Below are positions 1 to 5,885 of a stretch of DNA of 13,290 bases, one piece after another (within the stretch, counting starts at the first letter, position 1; each line of letters begins with the position of its first letter). A model generated the notes under the pieces. It was not told where the DNA came from and searched no databases. It worked only from the letters and a program-made list of their open reading frames with translations. The stretch comes from an uncultured Eubacteriales bacterium (GTDB lineage: Bacteria; Bacillota; Clostridia; Oscillospirales; Oscillospiraceae), in NCBI GenBank assembly GCA_905205195.1, contig CAJLCS010000046.1, positions 1 to 13,290 of the forward strand, read 5' to 3'. A program made the translations under genes and the position numbers.

Positions 1-2
1 CT

Positions 3-1196
3 ATGCCCCTGTTCCCATCCCGAAAAAAGAAAACCCCGCTGGGCATCTATATTCACGTTCCCTTCTGCCGCAGCAAATGCCAGTACTGCGACTTCTACTC
101 GCTGGCCACCAAGGACGACCGGCTCATGGAGCACTATCTCCGGGCCGTCTGCCGCCACATCCGGGAATCCGGCCCGCTGGCCCCCGGCTATCGGGTGGAC
201 ACGGTGTATTTCGGCGGCGGCACCCCCAGCTTTTTTGGCGCCGACGGCATGGCCGCCATTCTGGCCGCCATCCGGAAGCACTTCGACGTGGCCGCCAACG
301 CGGAGATCACCTTTGAGGCCAACCCCGACTCCGTGTCCGACAAGCTGCTGCGGCGGCTCCGGGCCGAGGGCTTCAACCGGGTCAGTCTGGGCGTGCAGTG
401 CGACGACGACGACATTCTGAAAAAAATCGGCCGACCCCACAACTACGCCCAGGCCGTCGCCGCCGTGGAGCGGATCCGCAAGGCCGGGTTCCGGAATCTG
501 TCGCTGGATCTGATGTACGGTCTGCCGGGGCAGGATCTGGACCACTGGAAGCAGACGCTGGAGCACGTTCTGGAGCTGAATCCGGAGCATATGAGCTGCT
601 ACGGGCTGAAGGTGGAGGAAGGCACCCCACTGTACGACTATCAGGAGTTCTGCAATCTGGCCGACGACGACGCCCAGGCGGATATGTACCTGGCGGCGGT
701 GGACATTCTCAAGGCCCACGGGTTCCGGCAGTACGAAATCTCCAACTTTGCCCGGAAGGGCCTGTATTCCCGGCACAACATGAAGTACTGGACCGGCGGC
801 GAATATCTGGGCTTCGGCCCCGCCGCCAGCTCCGATTTTGCAGGCAAGCGGTTTACCGCCGTCCGGGACCTGGTGAGCTACCTCACCGGCATTTCCGAAG
901 GCGGGCAGGTGCTGGCGGAGCTGGCGGAGGTTCCCTTCCGGGAGCGGGCCGGGGAATATCTCATGCTGCGGCTGCGGACGGTGGGCGGCATCAGCCGGGA
1001 GGAATACGAAAAGCAGTACCGGCTGTCCTTTGCCCCCCTCGAGGACTACCTGAAAAAGTGTGAGCATCTGGGCCACGCCGTCCACACGGACGCGGACCGC
1101 TGGCACCTGACCCCCGCCGGTTTCCTGGTGTCCAATACCATCATTTCCGACCTGCTGCTGTTGCAGGACGGCAGCAGCCCCCTGAAAGAAGCGTGA
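3..1196 (+). CDS. hemW: HemW-type radical SAM protein (heme chaperone)
   Basis: This is a radical SAM protein of the HemN/HemW family, 397 residues, about the usual length. HemW is known as a heme-binding chaperone that delivers heme to membrane partners; older annotations call it oxygen-independent coproporphyrinogen III oxidase. The Fe-S cluster motif is visible as Cys22, Cys26 and Cys29 in a CxxxCxYC arrangement followed by DFYS. The Asp-Phe after the third Cys is HemW-like rather than HemN-like. A GGGTPS glycine motif lies near residue 71, YEISNFA near 247 and a RHNxxYW motif near 258. The C-terminal part matches the HemW winged region. Only two bases precede the ATG, so no ribosome-binding site can be seen; eleven residues before GIYIHVPFC is normal for the family. 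It is convergent with rpiB. Confidence 0.93.
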   Translation: MPLFPSRKKKTPLGIYIHVPFCRSKCQYCDFYSLATKDDRLMEHYLRAVCRHIRESGPLAPGYRVDTVYFGGGTPSFFGADGMAAILAAIRKHFDVAANAEITFEANPDSVSDKLLRRLRAEGFNRVSLGVQCDDDDILKKIGRPHNYAQAVAAVERIRKAGFRNLSLDLMYGLPGQDLDHWKQTLEHVLELNPEHMSCYGLKVEEGTPLYDYQEFCNLADDDAQADMYLAAVDILKAHGFRQYEISNFARKGLYSRHNMKYWTGGEYLGFGPAASSDFAGKRFTAVRDLVSYLTGISEGGQVLAELAEVPFRERAGEYLMLRLRTVGGISREEYEKQYRLSFAPLEDYLKKCEHLGHAVHTDADRWHLTPAGFLVSNTIISDLLLLQDGSSPLKEA

Positions 1197-1248
1197 AAAA
1201 TCCCCCATACCGGGTGTTTTCTGCCCGATATGGGGGACGATTTTGTTA
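1196..1248. terminator. Bidirectional intrinsic terminator between hemW and rpiB
   Basis: A 9-bp perfect stem (1201-1209 with 1229-1237) is extended inward by a c/a mismatch and a further CGGG/CCCG pair. On the minus strand it starts directly after the rpiB stop and is followed by five T's, a good terminator for the rpiB operon. On the plus strand the T-run (1241-1244) is short and offset, so hemW termination there is weaker. Confidence 0.8.
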
Positions 1249-1692
1249 AATCCGCTTTTCCAGCGCCATCACCTTGTCGATGCGCCGCTGGTGCCGGGGT
1301 TCGCCGGAAAACGGCGTGGAAAGCCACACGTCCGCGATTTCAAAGGCCAGATTCGGCCCCGTGACACCGGCGCCCAGCGCCATCATGTTGGTGTCGTTGT
1401 GCAGACGGGTCATTTTTGCCGACCAGGGGTCCGCCAGCAGTGCGCATCGAATCCCCGCTACCTTATTGGCGGCGATGGACACGCCGATTCCCGTGGTACA
1501 CAGCACGATGCCCCGCTGGCACCGGCCCTCCGCCACCGCCCGGGCTGCCGCCGCGGCATAATCCGGATAGTCGCAGCTGTCCGCCGTGTCGGTGCCGAAG
1601 TCCTCGATGTCATAGCCCTCGGCCGCCAGATGGGCCTTCAGGGCGTTTTTCAGTTCCAGTGCGCCATGGTCGCACGCCATTGCAAGTTTCAT
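1246..1692 (-). CDS. rpiB: Ribose-5-phosphate isomerase B
   Basis: RpiB interconverts ribose 5-phosphate and ribulose 5-phosphate in the cytoplasmic pentose phosphate pathway; some relatives act on allose 6-phosphate. The protein is 148 residues, the normal family size. Visible family motifs are the N-terminal CDHG (residues 7-10), YPDYA near 42, a catalytic-type Cys65 followed by TTGIGVSIAANK, HND at 98-100 and a C-terminal RHQRRIDKV. The usual CGTG is CTTG here, a small deviation. The ATG is preceded by a GAGGA box, and the gene begins 13 nt after the stop of the SDR gene, so it is the last gene of the minus-strand cluster. RpiB and LacAB isomerase subunits are related; the intact motifs favour RpiB. 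Confidence 0.92.
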   Translation of the reverse strand: MKLAMACDHGALELKNALKAHLAAEGYDIEDFGTDTADSCDYPDYAAAAARAVAEGRCQRGIVLCTTGIGVSIAANKVAGIRCALLADPWSAKMTRLHNDTNMMALGAGVTGPNLAFEIADVWLSTPFSGEPRHQRRIDKVMALEKRI

Positions 1693-1705
1693 GATACTGT
1701 CCTCT

Positions 1706-2404
1706 CTAGATCACATAGCCGCCGTTCACCGGCAGCACCTGTCCCGTTACAAACGATGCCTCCGCCAGATACACCATGGCCTCGGCCACCTCCTCCGGGC
1801 GGCCGTTGCGGCCCAGCGGCGCTTCCTCCGCCAGTCCGTCCAGCACCTCCGGCGCCAGCCCGGCGCACATATCCGTGAGAATTACCCCCGGCGCCACGCA
1901 GTTGACCCGGATGCCGCTGGGGCCAAGCTCCTTGGCCAGGGCCTTCGTCAGGGCGATCACCGCCCCCTTGGTGGCGGAATAGGCCGCCTCGCAGGACGCG
2001 CCCACCTGCCCCCACATGGAGCTGACGGTGACGATGCAGCCCCGCTGCTTGTGCAGGAAGGACGGCATGGCCGCATTGACGCAGTGGTAAATGCCCTTGA
2101 CGTTCACGTCGAACAGCCGGTCCCAGGTGGATTCCGGTGTCATGCTCATCAGGCCGTAGCTGCAAATCCCAGCGCTGCAAATCAGGATATCCACGTCTCC
2201 CGCCTGCCGGAAGGCCGCCGCCACCGCGTCGCCGTCGGCCACGTCGCAGCAGACGGCCGTCGCGCCGGTCCGGGCCGCTACCTCGGCCGCCGCCGCGTGG
2301 TTCTTCTCGTAGAGAAACGTCACCCGGTCCCCCCGGGCCGCAAAGGCCGCTACGGCCGCCGCGCCGATGCCCCGGGAGCCGCCGGTTACGATGACCGACG
2401 CCAT
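1706..2404 (-). CDS. SDR-family oxidoreductase (FabG-like)
   Basis: A classical short-chain dehydrogenase/reductase of 232 residues. The NAD(P)-binding TGGSRGIG is at 7-14 and the catalytic set Asn101, Ser129, Tyr142 and Lys146 is complete, with YSATK spacing. The common NNAG is CSAG (76-79). The C-terminal TGQVLPVNGGYVI is typical of FabG-like enzymes. The substrate cannot be read from sequence: 3-oxoacyl-ACP reduction is possible, but no other fatty-acid genes are present, so a generic SDR is the safe call. Its start codon shares one base with the stop of the upstream S1 gene (TAATG), and no good ribosome-binding site precedes it, suggesting translational coupling. Confidence 0.88.
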   Translation of the reverse strand: MASVIVTGGSRGIGAAAVAAFAARGDRVTFLYEKNHAAAAEVAARTGATAVCCDVADGDAVAAAFRQAGDVDILICSAGICSYGLMSMTPESTWDRLFDVNVKGIYHCVNAAMPSFLHKQRGCIVTVSSMWGQVGASCEAAYSATKGAVIALTKALAKELGPSGIRVNCVAPGVILTDMCAGLAPEVLDGLAEEAPLGRNGRPEEVAEAMVYLAEASFVTGQVLPVNGGYVI

Positions 2405-2853
2405 TACCGCCGCCGACTCTTTGTCCGGTGGTCGGAATACTGCTTGATGGAGGAAATTTTGCTGTCGGATTCCGTCATGAACCGTTTGAGCTTTTCTTCA
2501 AAAAGCTCGTTTTCCGTCTTGGGCGCCGGAGGCGTGGCCGGGGTACGGGCCGGGCGATTGCCGCCGTCCCGCCGGAAGGAACCACCGCCGTGGGGACGGC
2601 CCGTGTTCTCCCGCTGGGGCTTCGGCTCCAGACGCTTGATGGACAGGTTGATCTTGCCGTTCTCCAGTCCGATCACAACCACCTTCACGTCCTGATTCTC
2701 GGTCAGATACTGCCGGATATCGCTGACGTAGGTGTTGGCGACTTCGGAAATATGTACCATGCCGGTTTTATTCTCCGGCAGGGCAACAAATGCGCCAAAG
2801 TTCGTGATGGACTTCACTTTTCCTTCCAGAATGGTTCCAACGGTTAACTCCAT
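2404..2853 (-). CDS. yabR: S1 RNA-binding domain protein, YabR-like
   Basis: A 149-residue protein in three parts: an S1 domain (about residues 1-75, with GTILEGKVKSITNFGAFV and GMVHISEV), a basic Gly/Arg/Pro-rich linker (about 78-112) and a predicted helical C-terminal segment beginning near ELFEEKLKRFM. This layout matches the YabR/general-stress-protein-13 family, whose members bind RNA or ribosomes; the exact role is unsettled. The position directly after divIC is the same as in Bacillus subtilis, which supports the name. The ATG has an AGGAGG-type site overlapping the end of divIC, six nucleotides before the start. A polynucleotide phosphorylase fragment is excluded because only the S1 domain is present. 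Confidence 0.88.
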   Translation of the reverse strand: MELTVGTILEGKVKSITNFGAFVALPENKTGMVHISEVANTYVSDIRQYLTENQDVKVVVIGLENGKINLSIKRLEPKPQRENTGRPHGGGSFRRDGGNRPARTPATPPAPKTENELFEEKLKRFMTESDSKISSIKQYSDHRTKSRRR

Positions 2854-2859
2854 AAATGC

Positions 2860-3183
2860 TTACTTTCCTCCAATTTCATTGCTGTTTCCGTTTGAAAAAA
2901 AGACCGTCCCCGGATCCACCAGCCCCAGCTTTTCCGCCGCAATGCGCCGGACGCTCTCCTCGGAGCCAAGCTCCTCCGTCTGCTGCCGCAGCCGGGCGTT
3001 TTCCTGCTCCAGCGCGGAGGCCCGGGCCGTGGACGCTTCCAGATCCGCCGCGGCCTCCCACTGGGCCAGGGCCAGCGCCGTCAGCGCCGCCATAGACAAC
3101 ACGAGCGCAATGAGAATCACCAGCCGCGTTTCCATCCGGCTGTGCCGCAGCACCAGCCGCACCTGTCCGCTTCTGTTTCCCAC
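2860..3183 (-). CDS. divIC: Septum formation initiator DivIC/FtsB family
   Basis: A 107-residue bitopic membrane protein of the divisome. In the family it pairs with FtsL and helps activate septal peptidoglycan synthesis. Visible parts are a short basic cytoplasmic tail (1-18), one transmembrane segment (about 20-40), a Glu/Gln/Arg-rich coiled coil (about 45-78) and the conserved ending SEESVRRIAAEKLGLVDPG. I use the GTG start at 3183 because GGAGG sits eight nucleotides upstream. The first downstream ATG, at residue 17, would remove most of the cytoplasmic tail. The gene lies entirely inside the nominal reading frame of yabQ, in another frame, but its protein has clear family features, so it is the real product of this DNA. 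A strong promoter lies about 50 bases upstream. Confidence 0.9.
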   Translation of the reverse strand: MGNRSGQVRLVLRHSRMETRLVILIALVLSMAALTALALAQWEAAADLEASTARASALEQENARLRQQTEELGSEESVRRIAAEKLGLVDPGTVFFSNGNSNEIGGK

Positions 3184-3613
3184 GATGGTTCCCTCCGGTC
3201 CTCCGCCGGTGATCCCGACGGTTATTCCATCTTATTGTACCCCATTTTTTAACAATTGCCAATAAAAATTTTCCGGTTTTTCTGCTTTTTTTCAAAAAAT
3301 TTTTCACCGGGCGGAGAAATCCGGCCATTCCCTTCCAGAATCCGGCAGTCAGCGGCCGCAGCAGCCGTCCCGGCCCCGCCTCCCAGGCCACGGCCCCCAC
3401 CGCCAGGCCCATGGTGCAGCCCACCCCGGCATCGCCGCCGCAGAGGCCGAAGGTCAGATACAGCCAGCTCCACGCCGCCGCCAGCAGAAACAACCCGTCC
3501 GCCAGGGTGGTCCGCCGGGGCCGGAGGGGCCGCAGGAAGCCGTACAGAAGTCCCAGCCCCGCCCCCAACAGGCAGGCAACCCCGAACCGGCCCGCCGCCG
3601 CAGTCGGCGTCAT
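2876..3613 (-). CDS. yabQ: Spore cortex biosynthesis protein YabQ (C-terminal end uncertain)
   Basis: YabQ is a mother-cell membrane protein needed for spore cortex formation in Bacillus. The first 120 or so residues fit: an N-terminal hydrophobic stretch with GAGLGLLYGFLRPLR (17-31), a second hydrophobic block (38-57), a third (60-77) and a basic tail FLKKSRKTGKFLLAIVKKW. The ATG overlaps the yabP stop as ATGA. The frame then has no stop and continues as Arg/Gly/Ala-rich low-complexity sequence through divIC in a different frame, ending at 2876. That last half looks like an artefact of GC-rich DNA. The true product probably ends near 3250: changing the count of a seven-A run (3286-3292) by one base would give a stop at 3249-3251 or 3232-3234. 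Family call is fair; the end is not reliable. Confidence 0.7.
   Translation of the reverse strand: MTPTAAAGRFGVACLLGAGLGLLYGFLRPLRPRRTTLADGLFLLAAAWSWLYLTFGLCGGDAGVGCTMGLAVGAVAWEAGPGRLLRPLTAGFWKGMAGFLRPVKNFLKKSRKTGKFLLAIVKKWGTIRWNNRRDHRRRTGGNHRGKQKRTGAAGAAAQPDGNAAGDSHCARVVYGGADGAGPGPVGGRGGSGSVHGPGLRAGAGKRPAAAADGGAWLRGERPAHCGGKAGAGGSGDGLFFKRKQQ
3234..3262 (-). promoter_or_regulatory. Sigma-A-type promoter for divIC inside the end of yabQ
   Basis: On the minus strand, -35 TTGGCA (3257-3262) and -10 TACAAT (3234-3239) are separated by exactly 17 nt, with very A/T-rich DNA just upstream (3263-3304) that could act as an UP element. Transcription would begin near 3227, giving a leader of about 45 nt before the divIC GTG. 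This would express divIC and downstream genes in vegetative cells separately from yabP-yabQ. The A/T-richness contrasts with the surrounding GC-rich coding DNA. Confidence 0.75.
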
Positions 3614-3876
3614 CCGAACAGCCGCTGCACCCAGCCGCCCCGGCGGCGAGGTTCCTCGTAGGCCAGCAGCGACACGGTGCCCTCCACCGCCATCTGGCCG
3701 TTTTCCGGCGACAGGGCCTTCAGCTGCAGCTCCTTGCCCTGCACCACCAGCGTCCCCAGAGCGGTATGCAGCACCACGGCGGTCTCGTCAAAGCTCACAA
3801 CCTCCTCCACCCCGGTCACCGTCAGGCTCCGGCGCTGCTGCAGCGTCAGCCGGTGGGATTGCGATTCCTGCTCCAT
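3610..3876 (-). CDS. yabP: Sporulation protein YabP
   Basis: YabP is a small mother-cell sporulation protein, and YabP-like proteins are thought to act at the forespore surface. The sequence shows the family core: HRLTLQQRRSLTVTGVEEV, then SFDETAVVLHTALGTLVVQGKELQLK, then GQMAVEGTVSLLAYEEP and a basic tail ending in RLFG. I choose the ATG at 3876 (88 residues) because GGAGG lies seven nucleotides before it. An upstream in-frame ATG at 3900 (96 residues) has no ribosome-binding site, and the GGAGG would fall inside its coding sequence. The stop overlaps the yabQ start by 4 nt. In Bacillus the genes upstream of yabP include an S4-domain gene; here the neighbour is a divergent DUF308 gene. I found no convincing sigma-E promoter in the short upstream gap. 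Confidence 0.88.
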   Translation of the reverse strand: MEQESQSHRLTLQQRRSLTVTGVEEVVSFDETAVVLHTALGTLVVQGKELQLKALSPENGQMAVEGTVSLLAYEEPRRRGGWVQRLFG

Positions 3877-3939
3877 GGTCATCCCTCCATCCGGTTTCAT
3901 TTCTATGCGCCGGGGCCGGGAAGGATGCCGCTTTTTTCG

Positions 3940-3968
3940 TTGACAGCCGGTTTTCGCCGGGGTATACT
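3940..3968 (+). promoter_or_regulatory. Sigma-A promoter of the DUF308-sfp-tatD operon
   Basis: A perfect -35 TTGACA (3940-3945) and -10 TATACT (3963-3968) are separated by 17 nt. Transcription would begin around 3975. An AGGAGGA ribosome-binding site (3984-3990) follows, with the ATG at 3997. The boxes lie in the gap divergent from yabP. Confidence 0.88.
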
Positions 3969-3996
3969 ATAGAAAAACACCATAGGAGGACCTTCT

Positions 3997-4575
3997 ATGA
4001 AAACAAAAGGGAATTTCCCCGCCGTCCGTTCCGTTGTCGGGGCGATCTGCCTGATTTTATTCGGATTACTGCTTCTGTGCAACCCGGATTTCGGCTCCGC
4101 CGTGATCTCCAACATAATCGGCTGGGCGCTGCTTGTCTTTGGCATTCTCGGCATCGTCTACTGCGTCACCAACTGGGACGCCGCCGGGTGGATCGGCTGC
4201 CTGATCGCCGTGGCCGTGACGGTGGTCGGCATCGTGCTGCTGGCCAATCCGCTGCTGCTGGCCAAGCTGCTGGGCATTGCGCTGGGCATCTACCTGATCG
4301 CCCAGGGCGTTGACGCCATTCTCGTCTGGAACCGGCTCCATCAGGCCGACTGCGGCTCCCCCGCCAATCTGGTGCTGGCCATTCTCATGACGGTGCTGGG
4401 CGCGGTGCTGCTGTTCGTGCCGCTGACCACTTCCCGGGTGCTGATGACCCTGGCCGGGCTGGCCATGATGGGCTGCGGCATTTTCAGCCTGGTGATCCGC
4501 TCCAGAACCGAGAAGCTGCTCCACACCCTGGACGCGGCGGACGACGATCCCAACATCGTGGACGCCGACCAGTGA
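3997..4575 (+). CDS. DUF308 (HdeD-family) integral membrane protein
   Basis: A 192-residue membrane protein with about six transmembrane helices (roughly 10-28, 36-56, 64-83, 88-110, 123-142 and 147-168) and a short acidic C-terminal tail. It shows a threefold internal repeat of helix pairs, each ending in a similar turn: LLLLCNP (24-30), VLLANP (80-85) and LLFVP (138-142). This is the DUF308/HdeD pattern. HdeD in Escherichia coli is linked to acid resistance, but the function of clostridial members is not established. It heads an operon with an Sfp-type transferase and TatD; its stop overlaps the next start (GTGA). A strong promoter and AGGAGGA site precede it. Nothing links it functionally to the neighbours beyond co-transcription. 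Confidence 0.85.
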   Translation: MKTKGNFPAVRSVVGAICLILFGLLLLCNPDFGSAVISNIIGWALLVFGILGIVYCVTNWDAAGWIGCLIAVAVTVVGIVLLANPLLLAKLLGIALGIYLIAQGVDAILVWNRLHQADCGSPANLVLAILMTVLGAVLLFVPLTTSRVLMTLAGLAMMGCGIFSLVIRSRTEKLLHTLDAADDDPNIVDADQ

Positions 4576-5051
4576 GGCTGGCAGGCTGCCCGCTGGACGG
4601 GCAATCCGGCCATGACGCCGGGCGGCGGCTGCTGGCCCGGCTTTACCGGGAGGAAACCGGCGACGCGCTGCCGGAAATCCGCATTGCCCCCCGGGGAAAG
4701 CCCTATTTCCCCCACAGTCCCTACTTCTTTTCCGTCACCCACACCCGCCGCCGGGTGTTTGCGGCCCTGAGCCGCCGGGCGGTGGGCATCGACGCGGAGG
4801 AGCTGGACCGGACCGTCCGGCCCGCGCTGGCGGAGAAAATTCTCTCCCCCTCGGAGCTTGCCCAGTACCGGACCGCCCCGGATCCCAACCGGGCACTGCT
4901 GACCTTCTGGGTGCTGAAGGAGGCCGCCGCCAAATGTACCGGCGAGGGTCTGCGGGGCTACCCCAATCAGACGGCGTTCCGGCTGGACGACCCCCGGGTG
5001 CAGATCCGGGACGGCTGCCTGCTGGCCGTCATTTCGGAAGGAGATTGCTGA
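4572..5051 (+). CDS. 4'-phosphopantetheinyl transferase superfamily protein (small, Sfp-like)
   Basis: This family moves the phosphopantetheine arm of CoA onto a serine of acyl or peptidyl carrier proteins. Visible motifs, in order, are GKPYF (42-46), SVTHT (54-58, the position of the usual S-H-S motif), VGIDAEELDR (71-80, with Asp74 and Glu76 as likely metal ligands) and FWVLKEAAAKCTGEGL (112-127, with Trp113, Lys116, Glu117 and Lys121). At 159 residues it is shorter than the two-domain Sfp enzymes of about 220 residues, with little before GKPYF. The GTG start overlaps the DUF308 stop and has no clear ribosome-binding site, so translation is probably coupled. No carrier protein or NRPS/PKS gene lies nearby, so the target is unknown; serving primary fatty-acid ACP is possible. 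Confidence 0.84.
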   Translation: MRLAGCPLDGQSGHDAGRRLLARLYREETGDALPEIRIAPRGKPYFPHSPYFFSVTHTRRRVFAALSRRAVGIDAEELDRTVRPALAEKILSPSELAQYRTAPDPNRALLTFWVLKEAAAKCTGEGLRGYPNQTAFRLDDPRVQIRDGCLLAVISEGDC

Positions 5052-5815
5052 TGCTGTTTGACACCCACGCCCATCTGGACGACCGGGCCTTCGATCCGGA
5101 CCGGGAGGAACTTCTGGACGCGCTGCCCCGGGCGGGGCTGGCGCTGGTGATGAATCCCGGATGCAGCCTGACCTCCTCGCTGGCTGCCGCCGCGCTGGCG
5201 TCCCGCCGGGATTACCTGTATGCCGCCGTCGGCTCCCATCCCGACGCAGCGGACGAGGTCTGCGAGGAGGTGCTGGAGCAGTACCGGACGCTGTGCCGAG
5301 ACAATCCCAAGGTCCGGGCCATCGGTGAAATCGGGCTGGACTACCACTATGAGGACGTGCCCCGGGCCGTCCAGCAGCGGGCCTTCCGCGCCCAGCTGGA
5401 GCTTGCCCGGGAGCTGAAGCTGCCGGTGATTATTCACGACCGGGAGGCCCACGAGGACGCCCTTTCCATCCTCCGGGACGTTCCGGAGGTGACGGGGGTG
5501 TTCCACTGCTTCTCCGGCTCGGCGGAAATGGCCCGGCAGCTGGCGGACAAAGGCTGGTACATCGGCTTTACCGGGGTGCTGACCTTCAAAAACGCCCGAC
5601 GGGCCGTGGAGGCTGCCGCCGCGCTGCCCCTTGACCGGATCGTGCTGGAAACGGACTGCCCCTACATGGCCCCGGAGCCGGTCCGCGGCACCCGGAATGA
5701 TCCACGGAACCTGCCCCGCATGGCGCAGAAGCTGGCGGAGATCCGGGGTCTGCCGGTGGAGGAAATCGGGCGCATCACACTGGAAAACGGCAAGCGGCTC
5801 TATCGCATTCCATAA
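5051..5815 (+). CDS. tatD: TatD-family metal-dependent hydrolase
   Basis: TatD proteins are cytoplasmic TIM-barrel metal-dependent DNases (3'-5' exonuclease activity is reported for some members). The 254 residues match the family length. The metal ligands are visible: His6 and His8 in DTHAHLD, Glu93 in GEIGLDYH, His129 in VIIHDREAH, His152 in FHCFSGS and Asp202 in LETDCPY, followed by the conserved RGTRNDP. The frame is open upstream, but the ATG at 5051 is correct: it starts exactly at the TatD N-terminus MLFDTHAH, has AAGGAGA six nucleotides upstream, and overlaps the stop of the transferase gene by one base (TGATG). It is the last gene of this operon and ends at a strong terminator. Confidence 0.94.
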   Translation: MLFDTHAHLDDRAFDPDREELLDALPRAGLALVMNPGCSLTSSLAAAALASRRDYLYAAVGSHPDAADEVCEEVLEQYRTLCRDNPKVRAIGEIGLDYHYEDVPRAVQQRAFRAQLELARELKLPVIIHDREAHEDALSILRDVPEVTGVFHCFSGSAEMARQLADKGWYIGFTGVLTFKNARRAVEAAAALPLDRIVLETDCPYMAPEPVRGTRNDPRNLPRMAQKLAEIRGLPVEEIGRITLENGKRLYRIP

Positions 5816-5885
5816 AAAAACGGCCGGTCGGCCATCCCTGTCCCCCACAAAGGGAAATGCGGATGCCGACCGGCCTTCTTTTTTA
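5813..5885. terminator. Strong bidirectional terminator between tatD and mnmG
   Basis: An 11-bp perfect G/C-rich stem (5822-5832 with 5865-5875) is extended by ATCC/GGAT inside. On the plus strand it is followed by a T-rich run (5876-5884). On the minus strand, after the mnmG stop, it is followed by seven T's (complement of 5814-5820). It therefore ends both converging transcripts. Confidence 0.92.

Noticed and set aside
3877..3996. A possible sigma-E promoter for yabP (CATAGAAAT near 3900 on the minus strand).
   Set aside because: The conserved T of the -10 is absent and no ATA-type -35 is found at the right distance.
4934..5050. An N-terminal extension of TatD overlapping the transferase gene.
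   Set aside because: TatD proteins begin with the metal motif at their N-terminus; the ATG at 5051 has its own ribosome-binding site.
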